Positions 37,575 through 51,462 of a DNA stretch of 64,000 bases are shown piece by piece. How positions within the stretch are numbered: position 1 is the first letter of the stretch; the number at the start of each line of letters is the position of its first letter. The stretch is from the NCBI RefSeq assembly GCF_964204865.1, contig NC_135254.1, forward strand, positions 2,423,001 through 2,487,000. Direction: 5' to 3'. This DNA is from Styela clava. Its lineage: Eukaryota; Chordata; Ascidiacea; Stolidobranchia; Styelidae. The notes below the pieces were generated by a model that saw only the letters and a list, made by a program, of their open reading frames with translations, had not been told where the DNA came from and searched no databases. A program made the translations under genes and the position numbers.

Positions 37575-37864
37575 ATGACTAAACCTCGCCTAGGCAGAAC
37601 CGCCTTTGTGATCGCGGTTGACTGCCTCGTCAGGTAAGTATGATTTGTGACGATTGGTTACGCATCATGAATGAATGTTCTATGCTAAGTGTTGAGAAGA
37701 ACTTCTCAACATTAAAAACGATATGTGCAAAAGTTGCAATTTTAATTGATTCGTCTGTGGGTAACGTACAATACGATTCATTGCGTTCACTCTTTTATGT
37801 GATACATCGCGAGTTCTTTGCCATCCGATGGCAGAGTGAAGTTGAACAACTTTACAAAAAATAG
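37575..37864 (+). CDS. Copy 49
   Basis: E47Q. Unit 763 with CAGCTACAATACG. Duplicate of copy 44. Confidence 0.5.
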
Positions 37865-38337
37865 CAAGGACCAGGGGGTGGAATATTAAACTATAAACAA
37901 AGAGCCGCAGCTACAATACGTACCTTAAACAGGGAATAATGATATTTCCGAATCTTGGCGCTCATTCTATTGCTCAATCAATGGCAACACAATCTGAATG
38001 TGAAACTGCAAACAAGGAATCAATCTAGAGACGGTTGGATAAAGGGCTAACTTGGATAATGGCAAGGCATGTCATGGACTAATATCAATAAATAAATTAA
38101 TAAATGGATTGTAAGATTGGTCATGAGAAATTTAACACACCCAAACGAGGATCAATACGGCCAAAACTAATGAAAGCAACGTGGCCGCTCATTGACTTAA
38201 CTCGTAAGCCAACAAGATATTGGTAGTGAGCAAATATATAAAAGGGATAGCGCGAACGCAGTCCCCACTAGCAGAAACTACACGACCGAGTTATCCACAT
38301 TTGGGATAATCGCTAGGGTCAATTTAGTCTGGGTGCA

Positions 38338-38627
38338 ATGACTAAACCTCGCCTAGGCAGAACCGCCTTTGTGATCGCGGTTGACTGCCTCGTCAGGTAA
38401 GTATGATTTGTGACGATTGGTTACGCATCATGAATGAATGTTCTATGCTAAGTGTTGAGAAGAACTTCTCAATATTAAAAACGATATGTGCAAAAGTTGC
38501 AATTTTAATTGATTCGTCTGTGGGTAACGTGGAATACGATTCATTGCGTTCACTCTTTTATGTGATACATCGCGAGTTCTTTGCCATCCGATGGCAGAGT
38601 GAAGTTGAACAGCTTTACAAAAAATAG
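38338..38627 (+). CDS. Copy 50
   Basis: T27I. Unit 751 with CAATAAGGCCAC. Duplicate of copy 45 apart from GGGATAGC after the TATA box. Confidence 0.5.
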
Positions 38628-39088
38628 CAAGGACCAGGGGGTGGTATATTAAACTATAAACAATGAGCCGCAGCTACGATACGTACCTTAAACATGGAAT
38701 AATGATATTTCCGAATCTTGGCGCTCATTCTATTGCTCAATCAATGGCAACACAATCTGAATGTGAAACTGCAAACAAGGAATCAATCTAGAGACGGTTG
38801 GATAAAGGGATAACTTGGATAATGGCAAGGCATGTCATGGACTAATATCAATAAATGGATTGTAAGATTGGTCATGAGAAAGATAACACACCCAAACGAG
38901 GATCAATAAGGCCACAACTAATGAAAGCAACGTGGCCGCTCATTGACTCAACTCGTAAGCCAACAAGATATTGGTAGTGAGCAAATATATAAAAGGCATA
39001 GCGCGAACGCAGTCCCCACTAGCAGAAATTACACGACCGAGTTATCCACATTTGGGATAATCGCTAGGGTCAATTTAGTCTGGGTGCA

Positions 39089-39378
39089 ATGACTAAACCT
39101 CGCCTAGGCAGAACCGCCTTTGTGATCGCGGTTGACTGCCTCGTCAGGTAAGTATGATTTGTGACGATTGGTTACGCATCATGAATGAATGTTCTATGCT
39201 AAGTGTTGAGAATAACTTCTCAACATTAAAAACGATATGTGCAAAAGTTGCAATTTTAATTGATTCGTCTGTGGGTAACGTGGAATACGATTCATTGCGT
39301 TCACTCTTTTATGTGATACATCGCGAGTTCTTTGCCATCCGATGGCAGAGTGAAGTTGAACAACTTTACAAAAAATAG
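39089..39378 (+). CDS. Copy 51
   Basis: K23N. Unit 763, B-to-A recombinant flank. Confidence 0.5.
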
Positions 39379-39851
39379 CAAGGACCAGGGGGTGGAATAT
39401 TAAACTATAAACAATGAGCCGCAGCTACGATAAGTACCTTAAACAGGGAATAATGATATTTCCGAATCTTGGCGCTCATTCTATTGCTCAATCAATGGCA
39501 ACACAATCTGAATGTGAAACTGCAAACAAGGAATCAATCTAGAGACGGTTGGATAAAGGGATAACTTGGATAATGGCAAGGCATGTCATGGACTAATATC
39601 AATAAATAAATTAATAAATGGATTGTAAGATTGGTCATGAGAAATTTAACACACCCAAACGAGGATCAATACGGCCAAAACTAATGAAAGCAACGTGGCC
39701 GCTCATTGACTTAACTCGTAAGCCAACAAGATATTGGTAGTGAGCAAATATATAAAAGGGATAGCGCGAACGCAGTCCCCACTAGCAGAAACTACACGAC
39801 CGAGTTATCCACATTTGGGATAATCGCTAGGGTCAATTTAGTCTGGGTGCA

Positions 39852-40141
39852 ATGACTAAACCTCGCCTAGGCAGAACCGCCTTTGTGATCGCGGTTGACT
39901 GCCTCGTCAGGTAAGTATGATTTGTGACGATTGGTTACGCATCATGAATGAATGTTCTATGCTAAGTGTTGAGAAGAACTTCTCAACATTAAAAACGATA
40001 TGTGCAAAAGTTGCAATTTTAATTGATTCGTCTGTGGGTAACGTACAATACGATTCATTGCGTTCACTCTTTTATGTGATACATCGCGAGTTCTTTGCCA
40101 TCCGATGGCAGAGTGAAGTTGAACAACTTTACAAAAAATAG
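39852..40141 (+). CDS. Copy 52
   Basis: E47Q. Unit 763. Confidence 0.5.
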
Positions 40142-40614
40142 CAAGGACCAGGGGGTGGAATATTAAACTATAAACAAAGAGCCGCAGCTACGATACGTAC
40201 CTTAAACAGGGAATAATGATATTTCCGAATCTTGGCGCTCATTCTATTGCTCAATCAATGGCAACACAATCTGAATGTGAAACTGCAAACAAGGAATCAA
40301 TCTAGAGACGGTTGGATAAAGGGCTAACTTGGATAATGGCAAGGCATGTCATGGACTAATATCAATAAATAAATTAATAAATGGATTGTAAGATTGGTCA
40401 TGAGAAATTTAACACACCCAAACGAGGATCAATACGGCCAAAACTAATGAAAGCAACGTGGCCGCTCATTGACTTAACTCGTAAGCCAACAAGATATTGG
40501 TAGTGAGCAAATATATAAAAGGGATAGCGCGAACGCAGTCCCCACTAGCAGAAACTACACGACCGAGTTATCCACATTTGGGATAATCGCTAGGGTCAAT
40601 TTAGTCTGGGTGCA

Positions 40615-40904
40615 ATGACTAAACCTCGCCTAGGCAGAACCGCCTTTGTGATCGCGGTTGACTGCCTCGTCAGGTAAGTATGATTTGTGACGATTGGTTA
40701 CGCATCATGAATGAATGTTCTATGCTAAGTGTTGAGAAGAACTTCTCAATATTAAAAACGATATGTGCAAAAGTTGCAATTTTAATTGATTCGTCTGTGG
40801 GTAACGTGGAATACGATTCATTGCGTTCACTCTTTTATGTGATACATCGCGAGTTCTTTGCCATCCGATGGCAGAGTGAAGTTGAACAGCTTTACAAAAA
40901 ATAG
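40615..40904 (+). CDS. Copy 53
   Basis: T27I. Unit 751. Confidence 0.5.
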
Positions 40905-41365
40905 CAAGGACCAGGGGGTGGTATATTAAACTATAAACAATGAGCCGCAGCTACGATACGTACCTTAAACATGGAATAATGATATTTCCGAATCTTGGCG
41001 CTCATTCTATTGCTCAATCAATGGCAACACAATCTGAATGTGAAACTGCAAACAAGGAATCAATCTAGAGACGGTTGGATAAAGGGATAACTTGGATAAT
41101 GGCAAGGCATGTCATGGACTAATATCAATAAATGGATTGTAAGATTGGTCATGAGAAAGATAACACACCCAAACGAGGATCAATACGGCCACAACTAATG
41201 AAAGCAACGTGGCCGCTCATTGACTCAACTCGTAAGCCAACAAGATATTGGTAGTGAGCAAATATATAAAAGGCATGGCGCGAACGCAGTCCCCACTAGC
41301 AGAAATTACACGACCGAGTTATCCACATTTGGGATAATCGCTAGGGTCAATTTAGTCTGGGTGCA

Positions 41366-41655
41366 ATGACTAAACCTCGCCTAGGCAGAACCGCCTTTGT
41401 GATCGCGGTTGACTGCCTCGTCAGGTAAGTATGATTTGTGACGATTGGTTACGCATCATGAATGAATGTTCTATGCTAAGTGTTGAGAATAACTTCTCAA
41501 CATTAAAAACGATATGTGCAAAAGTTGCAATTTTAATTGATTCGTCTGTGGGTAACGTGGAATACGATTCATTGCGTTCACTCTTTTATGTGATACATCG
41601 CGAGTTCTTTGCCATCTGATGGCAGAGTGAAGTTGAACAACTTTACAAAAAATAG
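41366..41655 (+). pseudogene. Copy 54, premature stop R66*
   Basis: K23N and CGA to TGA at 41,617-41,619, removing the last 12 residues. Promoter has AAAAGGCATGGC. Unit 762. Copy 62 is its duplicate. Confidence 0.6.
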
Positions 41656-42127
41656 CAGGACCAGGGGGTGGAATATTAAACTATGAACAAAGAGCCGCAG
41701 TTACGATACGTACCTTAAACAGGGAATAATGATATTTCCGAATCTTGGCGCTCATTCTATTGCTCAATCAATGGCAACACAATCTGAATGTGAAACTGCA
41801 AACAAGGAATAAATCTAGAGACGGTTGGATAAAGGGCTAACTTGGATAATGGCAAGGCATGTCATGGACTAATATCAATAAATAAATTAATAAATGGATT
41901 GTAAGATTGGTCATGAGAAATTTAACACACCCAAACGAGGATCAATACGGCCACAACTAATGAAAGCAACGTGGCCGCTCATTGACTTAACCCGTAAGCC
42001 AACAGGATATTGGTAGTGAGCAAATATATAAAAGGGATAGCGCGAACGCAGTCCCCACTAGCAGAAATTACACGACCGAGTTATCCACATTTGGGATAAT
42101 CGCTAGGGTCAATTTAGTCTGGGTGCA

Positions 42128-42417
42128 ATGACTAAACCTCGCCTAGGCAGAACCGCCTTTGTGATCGCGGTTGACTGCCTCGTCAGGTAAGTATGATTTG
42201 TGACGATTGGTTACGCATCATGAATGAATGTTCTATGCTAAGTGTTGAGAAGAACTTCTCAACATTAAAAACGACATGTGCAAAAGTTGCAATTTTAATT
42301 GATTCGTCTGTGGGTAACGTGGAATACGATTCATTGCGTTCACTCTTTTATGTGATACATCGCGAGTTCTTTGCCATCCGATGGCAGAGTGAAGTTGAAC
42401 AACTTTACAAAAAATAG
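42128..42417 (+). CDS. Copy 55
   Basis: I31T. Unit 751. Confidence 0.5.
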
Positions 42418-42878
42418 CAAGGACCAGGGGGTGGAATATTAAACTATAAACAATGAGCCGCAGCTACGATAAGTACCTTAAACAGGGAATAATGATATTT
42501 CCGAATCTTGGCGCTCATTCTATTGCTCAATCAATGGCAACACAATCTGAATGTGAAACTGCAAACAAGGAATCAATCTAGAGACGGTTGGATAAAGGGA
42601 TAACTTGGATAATGGCAAGGCATGTCATGGACTAATATCAATAAATGGATTGTAAGATTGGTCATGAGAAAGATAACACACCCAAACGAGGATCAATACG
42701 GCCACAACTAATGAAAGCAACGTGGCCGCTCATTGACTTAACTCGTAAGCCAACAAGATATTGGTAGTGAGCAAATATATAAAAGGGATAGCGCGAACGC
42801 AGTCCCCACTAGCAGAAATTACACGACCGAGTTATCCACATTTGGGATAATTGCTAGGGTCAATTTAGTCTGGGTGCA

Positions 42879-43168
42879 ATGACTAAACCTCGCCTAGGCA
42901 GAACCGCCTTTGTGATCGCGGTTGACTGCCTCGTCAGGTAAGTATGATTTGTGACGATTGGTTACGCATCATGAATGAATGTTCTATGCTAAGTGTTGAG
43001 AAGAACTTCTCAACATTAAAAACGATATGTGCAAAAGTTGCAATTTTAATTGATTCGTCTGTGGGTAACGTGGAATACGATTCATTGCGTTCACTCTTTT
43101 ATGTGATACATCGCGAGTTCTTTGCCATCCGATGGCAGAGTGAAGTTGAACAACTTTACAAAAAATAG
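42879..43168 (+). CDS. Copy 56
   Basis: Protein identical to copy 1; leader has GATAATTGC. Unit 751 with CGTCCAC in the upstream dyad. Confidence 0.5.
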
Positions 43169-43629
43169 CAAGGACCAGGGGGTGGTATATTAATCTATAA
43201 ACAATGAGCCGCAGCTACGATACGTACCTTAAACATGGAATAATGATATTTCCGAATCTTGGCGCTCATTCTATTGCTCAATCAATGGCAACACAATCTG
43301 AATGTGAAACTGCAAACAAGGAATCAATCTAGAGACGGTTGGATAAAGGGATAACTTGGATAATGGCAAGGCATGTCATGGACTAATATCAATAAATGGA
43401 TTGTAAGATTGGTCATGAGAAAGATAACACACCCAAACGAGGATCAATACGTCCACAACTAATGAAAGCAACGTGGCCGCTCATTGACTCAACTCGTAAG
43501 CCAACAAGATATTGGTAGTGAGCAAATATATAAAAGGGATAGCGCGAACGCAGTCCCCACTAGCAGAAATTACACGACCGAGTTATCCACATTTGGGATA
43601 ATCGCTAGGGTCAATTTAGTCTGGGTGCA

Positions 43630-43919
43630 ATGACTAAACCTCGCCTGGGCAGAACCGCCTTTGTGATCGCGGTTGACTGCCTCGTCAGGTAAGTATGATT
43701 TGTGACGATTGGTTACGCATCATGAATGAATGTTCTATGCTAAGTGTTGAGAATAACTTCTCAACATTAAAAACGACATGTGCAAAAGTTGCAATTTTAA
43801 TTGATTCGTCTGTGGGTAACGTGGAATACGATTCATTGCGTTCACTCTTTTATGTGATACATCGCGAGTTCTTTGCCATCCGATGGCAGAGTGAAGTTGA
43901 ACAACTTTACAAAAAATAG
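43630..43919 (+). CDS. Copy 57
   Basis: K23N and I31T together, a combination seen only here and in copy 67. Unit 750, A-to-B recombinant flank. Confidence 0.5.
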
Positions 43920-44379
43920 CAGGACCAGGGGGTGGAATATTAAACTATAAACAAAGAGCCGCAGTTACGATACGTACCTTAAACAGGGAATAATGATATT
44001 TCCGAATCTTGGCGCTCATTCTATTGCTCAATCAATGGCAACACAATCTGAATGTGAAACTGCAAACAAGGAATAAATCTAGAGACGGTTGGATAAAGGG
44101 CTAACTTGGATAATGGCAAGGCATGTCATGGACTAATATCAATAAATGGATTGTAAGATTGGTCATGAGAAAGATAACACACCCAAACGAGGATCAATAC
44201 GGCCACAACTAATGAAAGCAACGTGGCCGCTCATTGACTTAACTCGTAAGCCAACAAGATATTGGTAGTGAGCAAATATATAAAAGGGATAGCGCGAACG
44301 CAGTCCCCACTAGCAGAAATTACACGACCGAGTTATCCACATTTGGGATAATCGCTAGGGTCAATTTAGTCTGGGTGCA

Positions 44380-44669
44380 ATGACTAAACCTCGCCTAGGC
44401 AGAACCGCCTTTGTGATCGCGGTTGACTGCCTCGTCAGGTAAGTATGATTTGTGACGATTGGTTACACATCATGAATGAATGTTCTATGCTAAGTGTTGA
44501 GAAGAACTTCTCAACATTAAAAACGATATGTGCAAAAGTTGCAATTTTAATTGATTCGTCTGTGGGTAACGTGGAATACGATTCATTGCGTTCACTCTTT
44601 TATGTGATACATCGCGAGTTCTTTGCCATCCGATGGCAGAGTGAAGTTGAACAACTTTACAAAAAATAG
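44380..44669 (+). CDS. Copy 58
   Basis: One intron change (TTACACATC). Unit 739: the next promoter has the 25-bp upstream deletion. Confidence 0.5.
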
Positions 44670-45000
44670 CAGAACCAGGGGGTGGAATATTAAACTATAA
44701 ACAAAGAGCCGCAGCTACGATACGTACCTTAAACAGGGAATAATGATATTTCCGAATCTTGGCGCTCATTCTATTGCTCAATCAATGGCAACACAATCTG
44801 AATGTGAAACTGCAAACAAGGAATCAATCTAGAGACGGTTGGATAAAGGGCTAACTTGGATAATGGCAAGGCATGTCATGGACTAATATCAATAAATAAA
44901 TTATTAAATGGATTGTAAGATTGGTCATGAGAAATTTAACACACCCAAACGAGGATCAATACGACCACAACTAATGAAAGCAACGTGGCCGCTCATTGAC

Positions 45001-45012
45001 TTAACGCTGAGC
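45001..45012 (+). promoter_or_regulatory. 25-bp promoter-upstream deletion (first of five)
   Basis: Between TTAAC and TGAGC, 25 bp beginning TCGTAAGCC are replaced by GC. The gap ends about 10 bp before the TATA box at 45,016. The same joint recurs at about 52,549, 57,065, 59,317 and 62,320, giving 739-bp units. The TATA box and leader are unchanged. Confidence 0.8.
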
Positions 45013-45118
45013 AAATATATAAAAGGGATAGCGCGAACGCAGTCCCCACTAGCAGAAATTACACGACCGAGTTATCCACATTTGGGATAATCGCTAGGGT
45101 CAATTTAGTCTGGGTGCA

Positions 45119-45408
45119 ATGACTAAACCTCGCCTAGGCAGAACCGCCTTTGTGATCGCGGTTGACTGCCTCGTCAGGTAAGTATGATTTGTGACGATTG
45201 GTTACGCATCATGAATGAATGTTCTATGCTAAGTGTTGAGAATAACTTCTCAACATTAAAAACGATATGTGCAAAAGTTGCAATTTTAATTGATTCGTCT
45301 GTGGGTAACGTGGAATACGATTCATTGCGTTCACTCTTTTATGTGATACATCGCGAGTTCTTTGCCATCCGATGGCAGAGTGAAGTTGAACAACTTTACA
45401 AAAAATAG
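45119..45408 (+). CDS. Copy 59
   Basis: K23N, behind the deleted promoter form. Unit 763. Confidence 0.5.
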
Positions 45409-45881
45409 CAAGGACCAGGGGGTGGAATATTAAACTATAAACAATGAGCCGCAGCTACGATAAGTACCTTAAACAGGGAATAATGATATTTCCGAATCTT
45501 GGCGCTCATTCTATTGCTCAATCAATGGCAACACAATCTGAATGTGAAACTGCAAACAAGGAATCAATCTAGAGACGGTTGGATAAAGGGATAACTTGGA
45601 TAATGGCAAGGCATGTCATGGACTAATATCAATAAATAAATTAATAAATGGATTGTAAGATTGGTCATGAGAAATTTAACACACCCAAACGAGGATCAAT
45701 ACGGCCAAAACTAATGAAAGCAACGTGGCCGCTCATTGACTTAACTCGTAAGCCAACAAGATATTGGTAGTGAGCAAATATATAAAAGGGATAGCGCGAA
45801 CGCAGTCCCCACTAGCAGAAACTACACGACCGAGTTATCCACATTTGGGATAATCGCTAGGGTCAATTTAGTCTGGGTGCA

Positions 45882-46171
45882 ATGACTAAACCTCGCCTAG
45901 GCAGAACCGCCTTTGTGATCGCGGTTGACTGCCTCGTCAGGTAAGTATGATTTGTGACGATTGGTTACGCATCATGAATGAATGTTCTATGCTAAGTGTT
46001 GAGAAGAACTTCTCAACATTAAAAACGATATGTGCAAAAGTTGCAATTTTAATTGATTCGTCTGTGGGTAACGTACAATACGATTCATTGCGTTCACTCT
46101 TTTATGTGATACATCGCGAGTTCTTTGCCATCCGATGGCAGAGTGAAGTTGAACAACTTTACAAAAAATAG
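45882..46171 (+). CDS. Copy 60
   Basis: E47Q. Unit 763. Duplicate of copy 52. Confidence 0.5.
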
Positions 46172-46644
46172 CAAGGACCAGGGGGTGGAATATTAAACTA
46201 TAAACAAAGAGCCGCAGCTACGATACGTACCTTAAACAGGGAATAATGATATTTCCGAATCTTGGCGCTCATTCTATTGCTCAATCAATGGCAACACAAT
46301 CTGAATGTGAAACTGCAAACAAGGAATCAATCTAGAGACGGTTGGATAAAGGGCTAACTTGGATAATGGCAAGGCATGTCATGGACTAATATCAATAAAT
46401 AAATTAATAAATGGATTGTAAGATTGGTCATGAGAAATTTAACACACCCAAACGAGGATCAATACGGCCAAAACTAATGAAAGCAACGTGGCCGCTCATT
46501 GACTTAACTCGTAAGCCAACAAGATATTGGTAGTGAGCAAATATATAAAAGGGATAGCGCGAACGCAGTCCCCACTAGCAGAAACTACACGACCGAGTTA
46601 TCCACATTTGGGATAATCGCTAGGGTCAATTTAGTCTGGGTGCA

Positions 46645-46934
46645 ATGACTAAACCTCGCCTAGGCAGAACCGCCTTTGTGATCGCGGTTGACTGCCTCGT
46701 CAGGTAAGTATGATTTGTGACGATTGGTTACGCATCATGAATGAATGTTCTATGCTAAGTGTTGAGAAGAACTTCTCAATATTAAAAACGATATGTGCAA
46801 AAGTTGCAATTTTAATTGATTCGTCTGTGGGTAACGTGGAATACGATTCATTGCGTTCACTCTTTTATGTGATACATCGCGAGTTCTTTGCCATCCGATG
46901 GCAGAGTGAAGTTGAACAGCTTTACAAAAAATAG
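46645..46934 (+). CDS. Copy 61
   Basis: T27I. Unit 751. Duplicate of copy 53. Confidence 0.5.
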
Positions 46935-47395
46935 CAAGGACCAGGGGGTGGTATATTAAACTATAAACAATGAGCCGCAGCTACGATACGTACCTTAAAC
47001 ATGGAATAATGATATTTCCGAATCTTGGCGCTCATTCTATTGCTCAATCAATGGCAACACAATCTGAATGTGAAACTGCAAACAAGGAATCAATCTAGAG
47101 ACGGTTGGATAAAGGGATAACTTGGATAATGGCAAGGCATGTCATGGACTAATATCAATAAATGGATTGTAAGATTGGTCATGAGAAAGATAACACACCC
47201 AAACGAGGATCAATACGGCCACAACTAATGAAAGCAACGTGGCCGCTCATTGACTCAACTCGTAAGCCAACAAGATATTGGTAGTGAGCAAATATATAAA
47301 AAGCATGGCGCGAACGCAGTCCCCACTAGCAGAAATTACACGACCGAGTTATCCACATTTGGGATAATCGCTAGGGTCAATTTAGTCTGGGTGCA

Positions 47396-47685
47396 ATGAC
47401 TAAACCTCGCCTAGGCAGAACCGCCTTTGTGATCGCGGTTGACTGCCTCGTCAGGTAAGTATGATTTGTGACGATTGGTTACGCATCATGAATGAATGTT
47501 CTATGCTAAGTGTTGAGAATAACTTCTCAACATTAAAAACGATATGTGCAAAAGTTGCAATTTTAATTGATTCGTCTGTGGGTAACGTGGAATACGATTC
47601 ATTGCGTTCACTCTTTTATGTGATACATCGCGAGTTCTTTGCCATCTGATGGCAGAGTGAAGTTGAACAACTTTACAAAAAATAG
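47396..47685 (+). pseudogene. Copy 62, premature stop R66*
   Basis: K23N with TGA at 47,647-47,649. Promoter has AAAAAGCATGGC, one change from copy 54. Unit 762. Confidence 0.6.
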
Positions 47686-48157
47686 CAGGACCAGGGGGTG
47701 GAATATTAAACTATGAACAAAGAGCCGCAGTTACGATACGTACCTTAAACAGGGAATAATGATATTTCCGAATCTTGGCGCTCATTCTATTGCTCAATCA
47801 ATGGCAACACAATCTGAATGTGAAACTGCAAACAAGGAATAAATCTAGAGACGGTTGGATAAAGGGCTAACTTGGATAATGGCAAGGCATGTCATGGACT
47901 AATATCAATAAATAAATTAATAAATGGATTGTAAGATTGGTCATGAGAAATTTAACACACCCAAACGAGGATCAATACGGCCACAACTAATGAAAGCAAT
48001 GTGGCCGCTCATTGACTTAACCCGTAAGCCAACAGGATATTGGTAGTGAGCAAATATATAAAAGGGATAGCGCGAACGCAGTCCCCACTAGCAGAAATTA
48101 CACGACCGAGTTATCCACATTTGGGATAATCGCTAGGGTCAATTTAGTCTGGGTGCA

Positions 48158-48447
48158 ATGACTAAACCTCGCCTAGGCAGAACCGCCTTTGTGATCGCGG
48201 TTGACTGCCTCGTCAGGTAAGTATGATTTGTGACGATTGGTTACGCATCATGAATGAATGTTCTATGCTAAGTGTTGAGAAGAACTTCTCAACATTAAAA
48301 ACGACATGTGCAAAAGTTGCAATTTTAATTGATTCGTCTGTGGGTAACGTGGAATACGATTCATTGCGTTCACTCTTTTATGTGATACATCGCGAGTTCT
48401 TTGCCATCCGATGGCAGAGTGAAGTTGAACAACTTTACAAAAAATAG
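48158..48447 (+). CDS. Copy 63
   Basis: I31T. Unit 751. Upstream dyad has AATGTGGCCG. Confidence 0.5.
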
Positions 48448-48908
48448 CAAGGACCAGGGGGTGGAATATTAAACTATAAACAATGAGCCGCAGCTACGAT
48501 AAGTACCTTAAACAGGGAATAATGATATTTCCGAATCTTGGCGCTCATTCTATTGCTCAATCAATGGCAACACAATCTGAATGTGAAACTGCAAACAAGG
48601 AATCAATCTAGAGACGGTTGGATAAAGGGATAACTTGGATAATGGCAAGGCATGTCATGGACTAATATCAATAAATGGATTGTAAGATTGGTCATGAGAA
48701 AGATAACACACCCAAACGAGGATCAATACGGCCACAACTAATGAAAGCAACGTGGCCGCTCATTGACTTAACTCGTAAGCCAACAAGATATTGGTAGTGA
48801 GCAAATATATAAAAGGGATAGCGCGAACGCAGTCCCCACTAGCAGAAATTACACGACCGAGTTATCCACATTTGGGATAATCGCTAGGGTCAATTTAGTC
48901 TGGGTGCA

Positions 48909-49198
48909 ATGACTATACCTCGCCTAGGCAGAACCGCCTTTGTGATCGCGGTTGACTGCTTCGTCAGGTAAGTATGATTTGTGACGATTGGTTACGCATC
49001 ATGTATGAATGTTCTATGCTAAGTGTTGAGAAGAACTTCTCAACATTAAAAACGATATGTGCAAAAGTTGCAATTTTAATTGATTCGTCTGTGGGTAACG
49101 TACAATACGATTCATTGCGTTCACTCTTTTATGTGATACATCGCGAGTTCTTTGCCATCCGATGGCAGAGTGAAGTTGAACAACTTTACAAAAAATAG
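48909..49198 (+). CDS. Copy 64
   Basis: K3I, L18F, E47Q and ATGTATG in the intron, as copy 29. First half of the inserted dimer. Unit 762. Confidence 0.5.
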
Positions 49199-49670
49199 CA
49201 AGGACCAGGGGGTGGAATATTAAACTATAAACAAAGAGCCGCAGCTACGATACGTACCTTAAACAGGGAATAATGATATTTCCGAATCTTGGCGCTCATT
49301 CTATTGCTCAATCAATGGCAACACAATCTGAATGTGAAACTGCAAACAAGGAATCAATCTAGAGACGGTTGGATAAAGGGCTAACTTGGATAATGGCAAG
49401 GCATGTCATGGACTAATATCAATAAATAAATTAATAAATGGATTGTAAGATTGGTCATGAGAAATTTAACACACCCAAACGAGGATCAATACGGCCACAA
49501 CTAATGAAAGCAACGTGGCCGCTCATTGACTTAATCGTAAGCCAACAAGATATTGGTAGTGAGCAAATATATAAAAGGGATAGCGCGAACGCAGTCCCCA
49601 CTAGCAGAAATTACACGACCGAGTTATCCACATTTGGGATAATCGCTAGGGTAAATTTAGTCTGGGTGCA

Positions 49671-49960
49671 ATGACTAAACCTCGCCTGGGCAGAACCGCC
49701 TTTGTGATCGCGGTTGACTGCCTCGTCAGGTAAGTATGATTTGTGACGATTGGTTACGCATCATGAATGAATGTTCTATGCTAAGTGTTGAGAAGAACTT
49801 CTCAACATTAAAAACGACATGTGCAAAAGTTGCAATTTTAATTGATTCGTCTGTGGGTAACGTGGAATACGATTCATTGCGTTCACTCTTTTATGTGATA
49901 CATCGCGAGTTCTTTGCCATCCGATGGCAGAGTGAAGTTGAACAACTTTACAAAAAATAG
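49671..49960 (+). CDS. Copy 65
   Basis: I31T, silent CTG at L6, as copy 30. Unit 751. Confidence 0.5.
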
Positions 49961-50421
49961 CAAGGACCAGGGGGTGGAATATTAAACTATAAACAATGAG
50001 CCGCAGCTACGATAAGTACCTTAAACAGGGAATAATGATATTTCCGAATCTTGGCGCTCATTCTATTGCTCAATCAATGGCAACACAATCTGAATGTGAA
50101 ACTGCAAACAAGGAATCAATCTAGAGACGGTTGGATAAAGGGATAACTTGGATAATGGCAAGGCATGTCATGGACTAATATCAATAAATGGATTGTAAGA
50201 TTGGTCATGAGAAAGATAACACACCCAAACGAGGATCAATACGGCCACAACTAATGAAAGCAACGTGGCCGCTCATTGACTTAACTCGTAAGCCAACAAG
50301 ATATTGGTAGTGAGCAAATATATAAAAGGGATAGCGCGAACGCAGTCCCCACTAGCAGAAATTACACGACCGAGTTATCCACATTTGGGATAATTGCTAG
50401 GGTCAATTTAGTCTGGGTGCA

Positions 50422-50711
50422 ATGACTAAACCTCGCCTAGGCAGAACCGCCTTTGTGATCGCGGTTGACTGCCTCGTCAGGTAAGTATGATTTGTGACGA
50501 TTGGTTACGCATCATGAATGAATGTTCTATGCTAAGTGTTGAGAAGAACTTCTCAACATTAAAAACGATATGTGCAAAAGTTGCAATTTTAATTGATTCG
50601 TCTGTGGGTAACGTGGAATACGATTCATTGCGTTCACTCTTTTATGTGATACATCGCGAGTTCTTTGCCATCCGATGGCAGAGTGAAGTTGAACAACTTT
50701 ACAAAAAATAG
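50422..50711 (+). CDS. Copy 66
   Basis: Protein identical to copy 1; leader GATAATTGC as copy 56. Unit 751 with CGTCCAC. Confidence 0.5.
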
Positions 50712-51172
50712 CAAGGACCAGGGGGTGGTATATTAAACTATAAACAATGAGCCGCAGCTACGATACGTACCTTAAACATGGAATAATGATATTTCCGAAT
50801 CTTGGCGCTCATTCTATTGCTCAATCAATGGCAACACAATCTGAATGTGAAACTGCAAACAAGGAATCAATCTAGAGACGGTTGGATAAAGGGATAACTT
50901 GGATAATGGCAAGGCATGTCATGGACTAATATCAATAAATGTATTGTAAGATTGGTCATGAGAAAGATAACACACCCAAACGAGGATCAATACGTCCACA
51001 ACTAATGAAAGCAACGTGGCCGCTCATTGACTCAACTCGTAAGCCAACAAGATATTGGTAGTGAGCAAATATATAAAAGGGATAGCGCGAACGCAGTCCC
51101 CACTAGCAGAAATTACACGACCGAGTTATCCACATTTGGGATAATCGCTAGGGTCAATTTAGTCTGGGTGCA

Positions 51173-51462
51173 ATGACTAAACCTCGCCTGGGCAGAACCG
51201 CCTTTGTGATCGCGGTTGACTGCCTCGTCAGGTAAGTATGATTTGTGACGATTGGTTACGCATCATGAATGAATGTTCTATGCTAAGTGTTGAGAATAAC
51301 TTCTCAACATTAAAAACGACATGTGCAAAAGTTGCAATTTTAATTGATTCGTCTGTGGGTAACGTGGAATACGATTCATTGCGTTCACTCTTTTATGTGA
51401 TACATCGCGAGTTCTTTGCCATCCGATGGCAGAGTGAAGTTGAACAACTTTACAAAAAATAG
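51173..51462 (+). CDS. Copy 67
   Basis: K23N and I31T, as copy 57. Unit 750. Confidence 0.5.

Larger units (their letters stand above)
32268..39839 (+). repeat. 3,786-bp pentamer, two tandem copies
   Basis: Copies 42-46 and 47-51 share the 4-bp deletion, CAGCTACAATACG and CAATAAGGCCAC at a constant 3,786-bp offset. One visible difference lies after the TATA box of copy 45 versus 50. The match fades in the flank after copy 51. Confidence 0.85.
39089..45118 (+). repeat. 6,030-bp octamer
   Basis: Copies 51-58, ending in the 739-bp unit. Matches the following decamer unit by unit, including R66*, GATAATTGC, CGTCCAC and the promoter deletion. Confidence 0.85.

Noticed and set aside
44908-45090. 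60-codon ORF MDCKIGHEKF... ending SYPHLG in the 739-bp units
   Set aside because: A by-product of the 25-bp promoter deletion; it crosses the TATA box.
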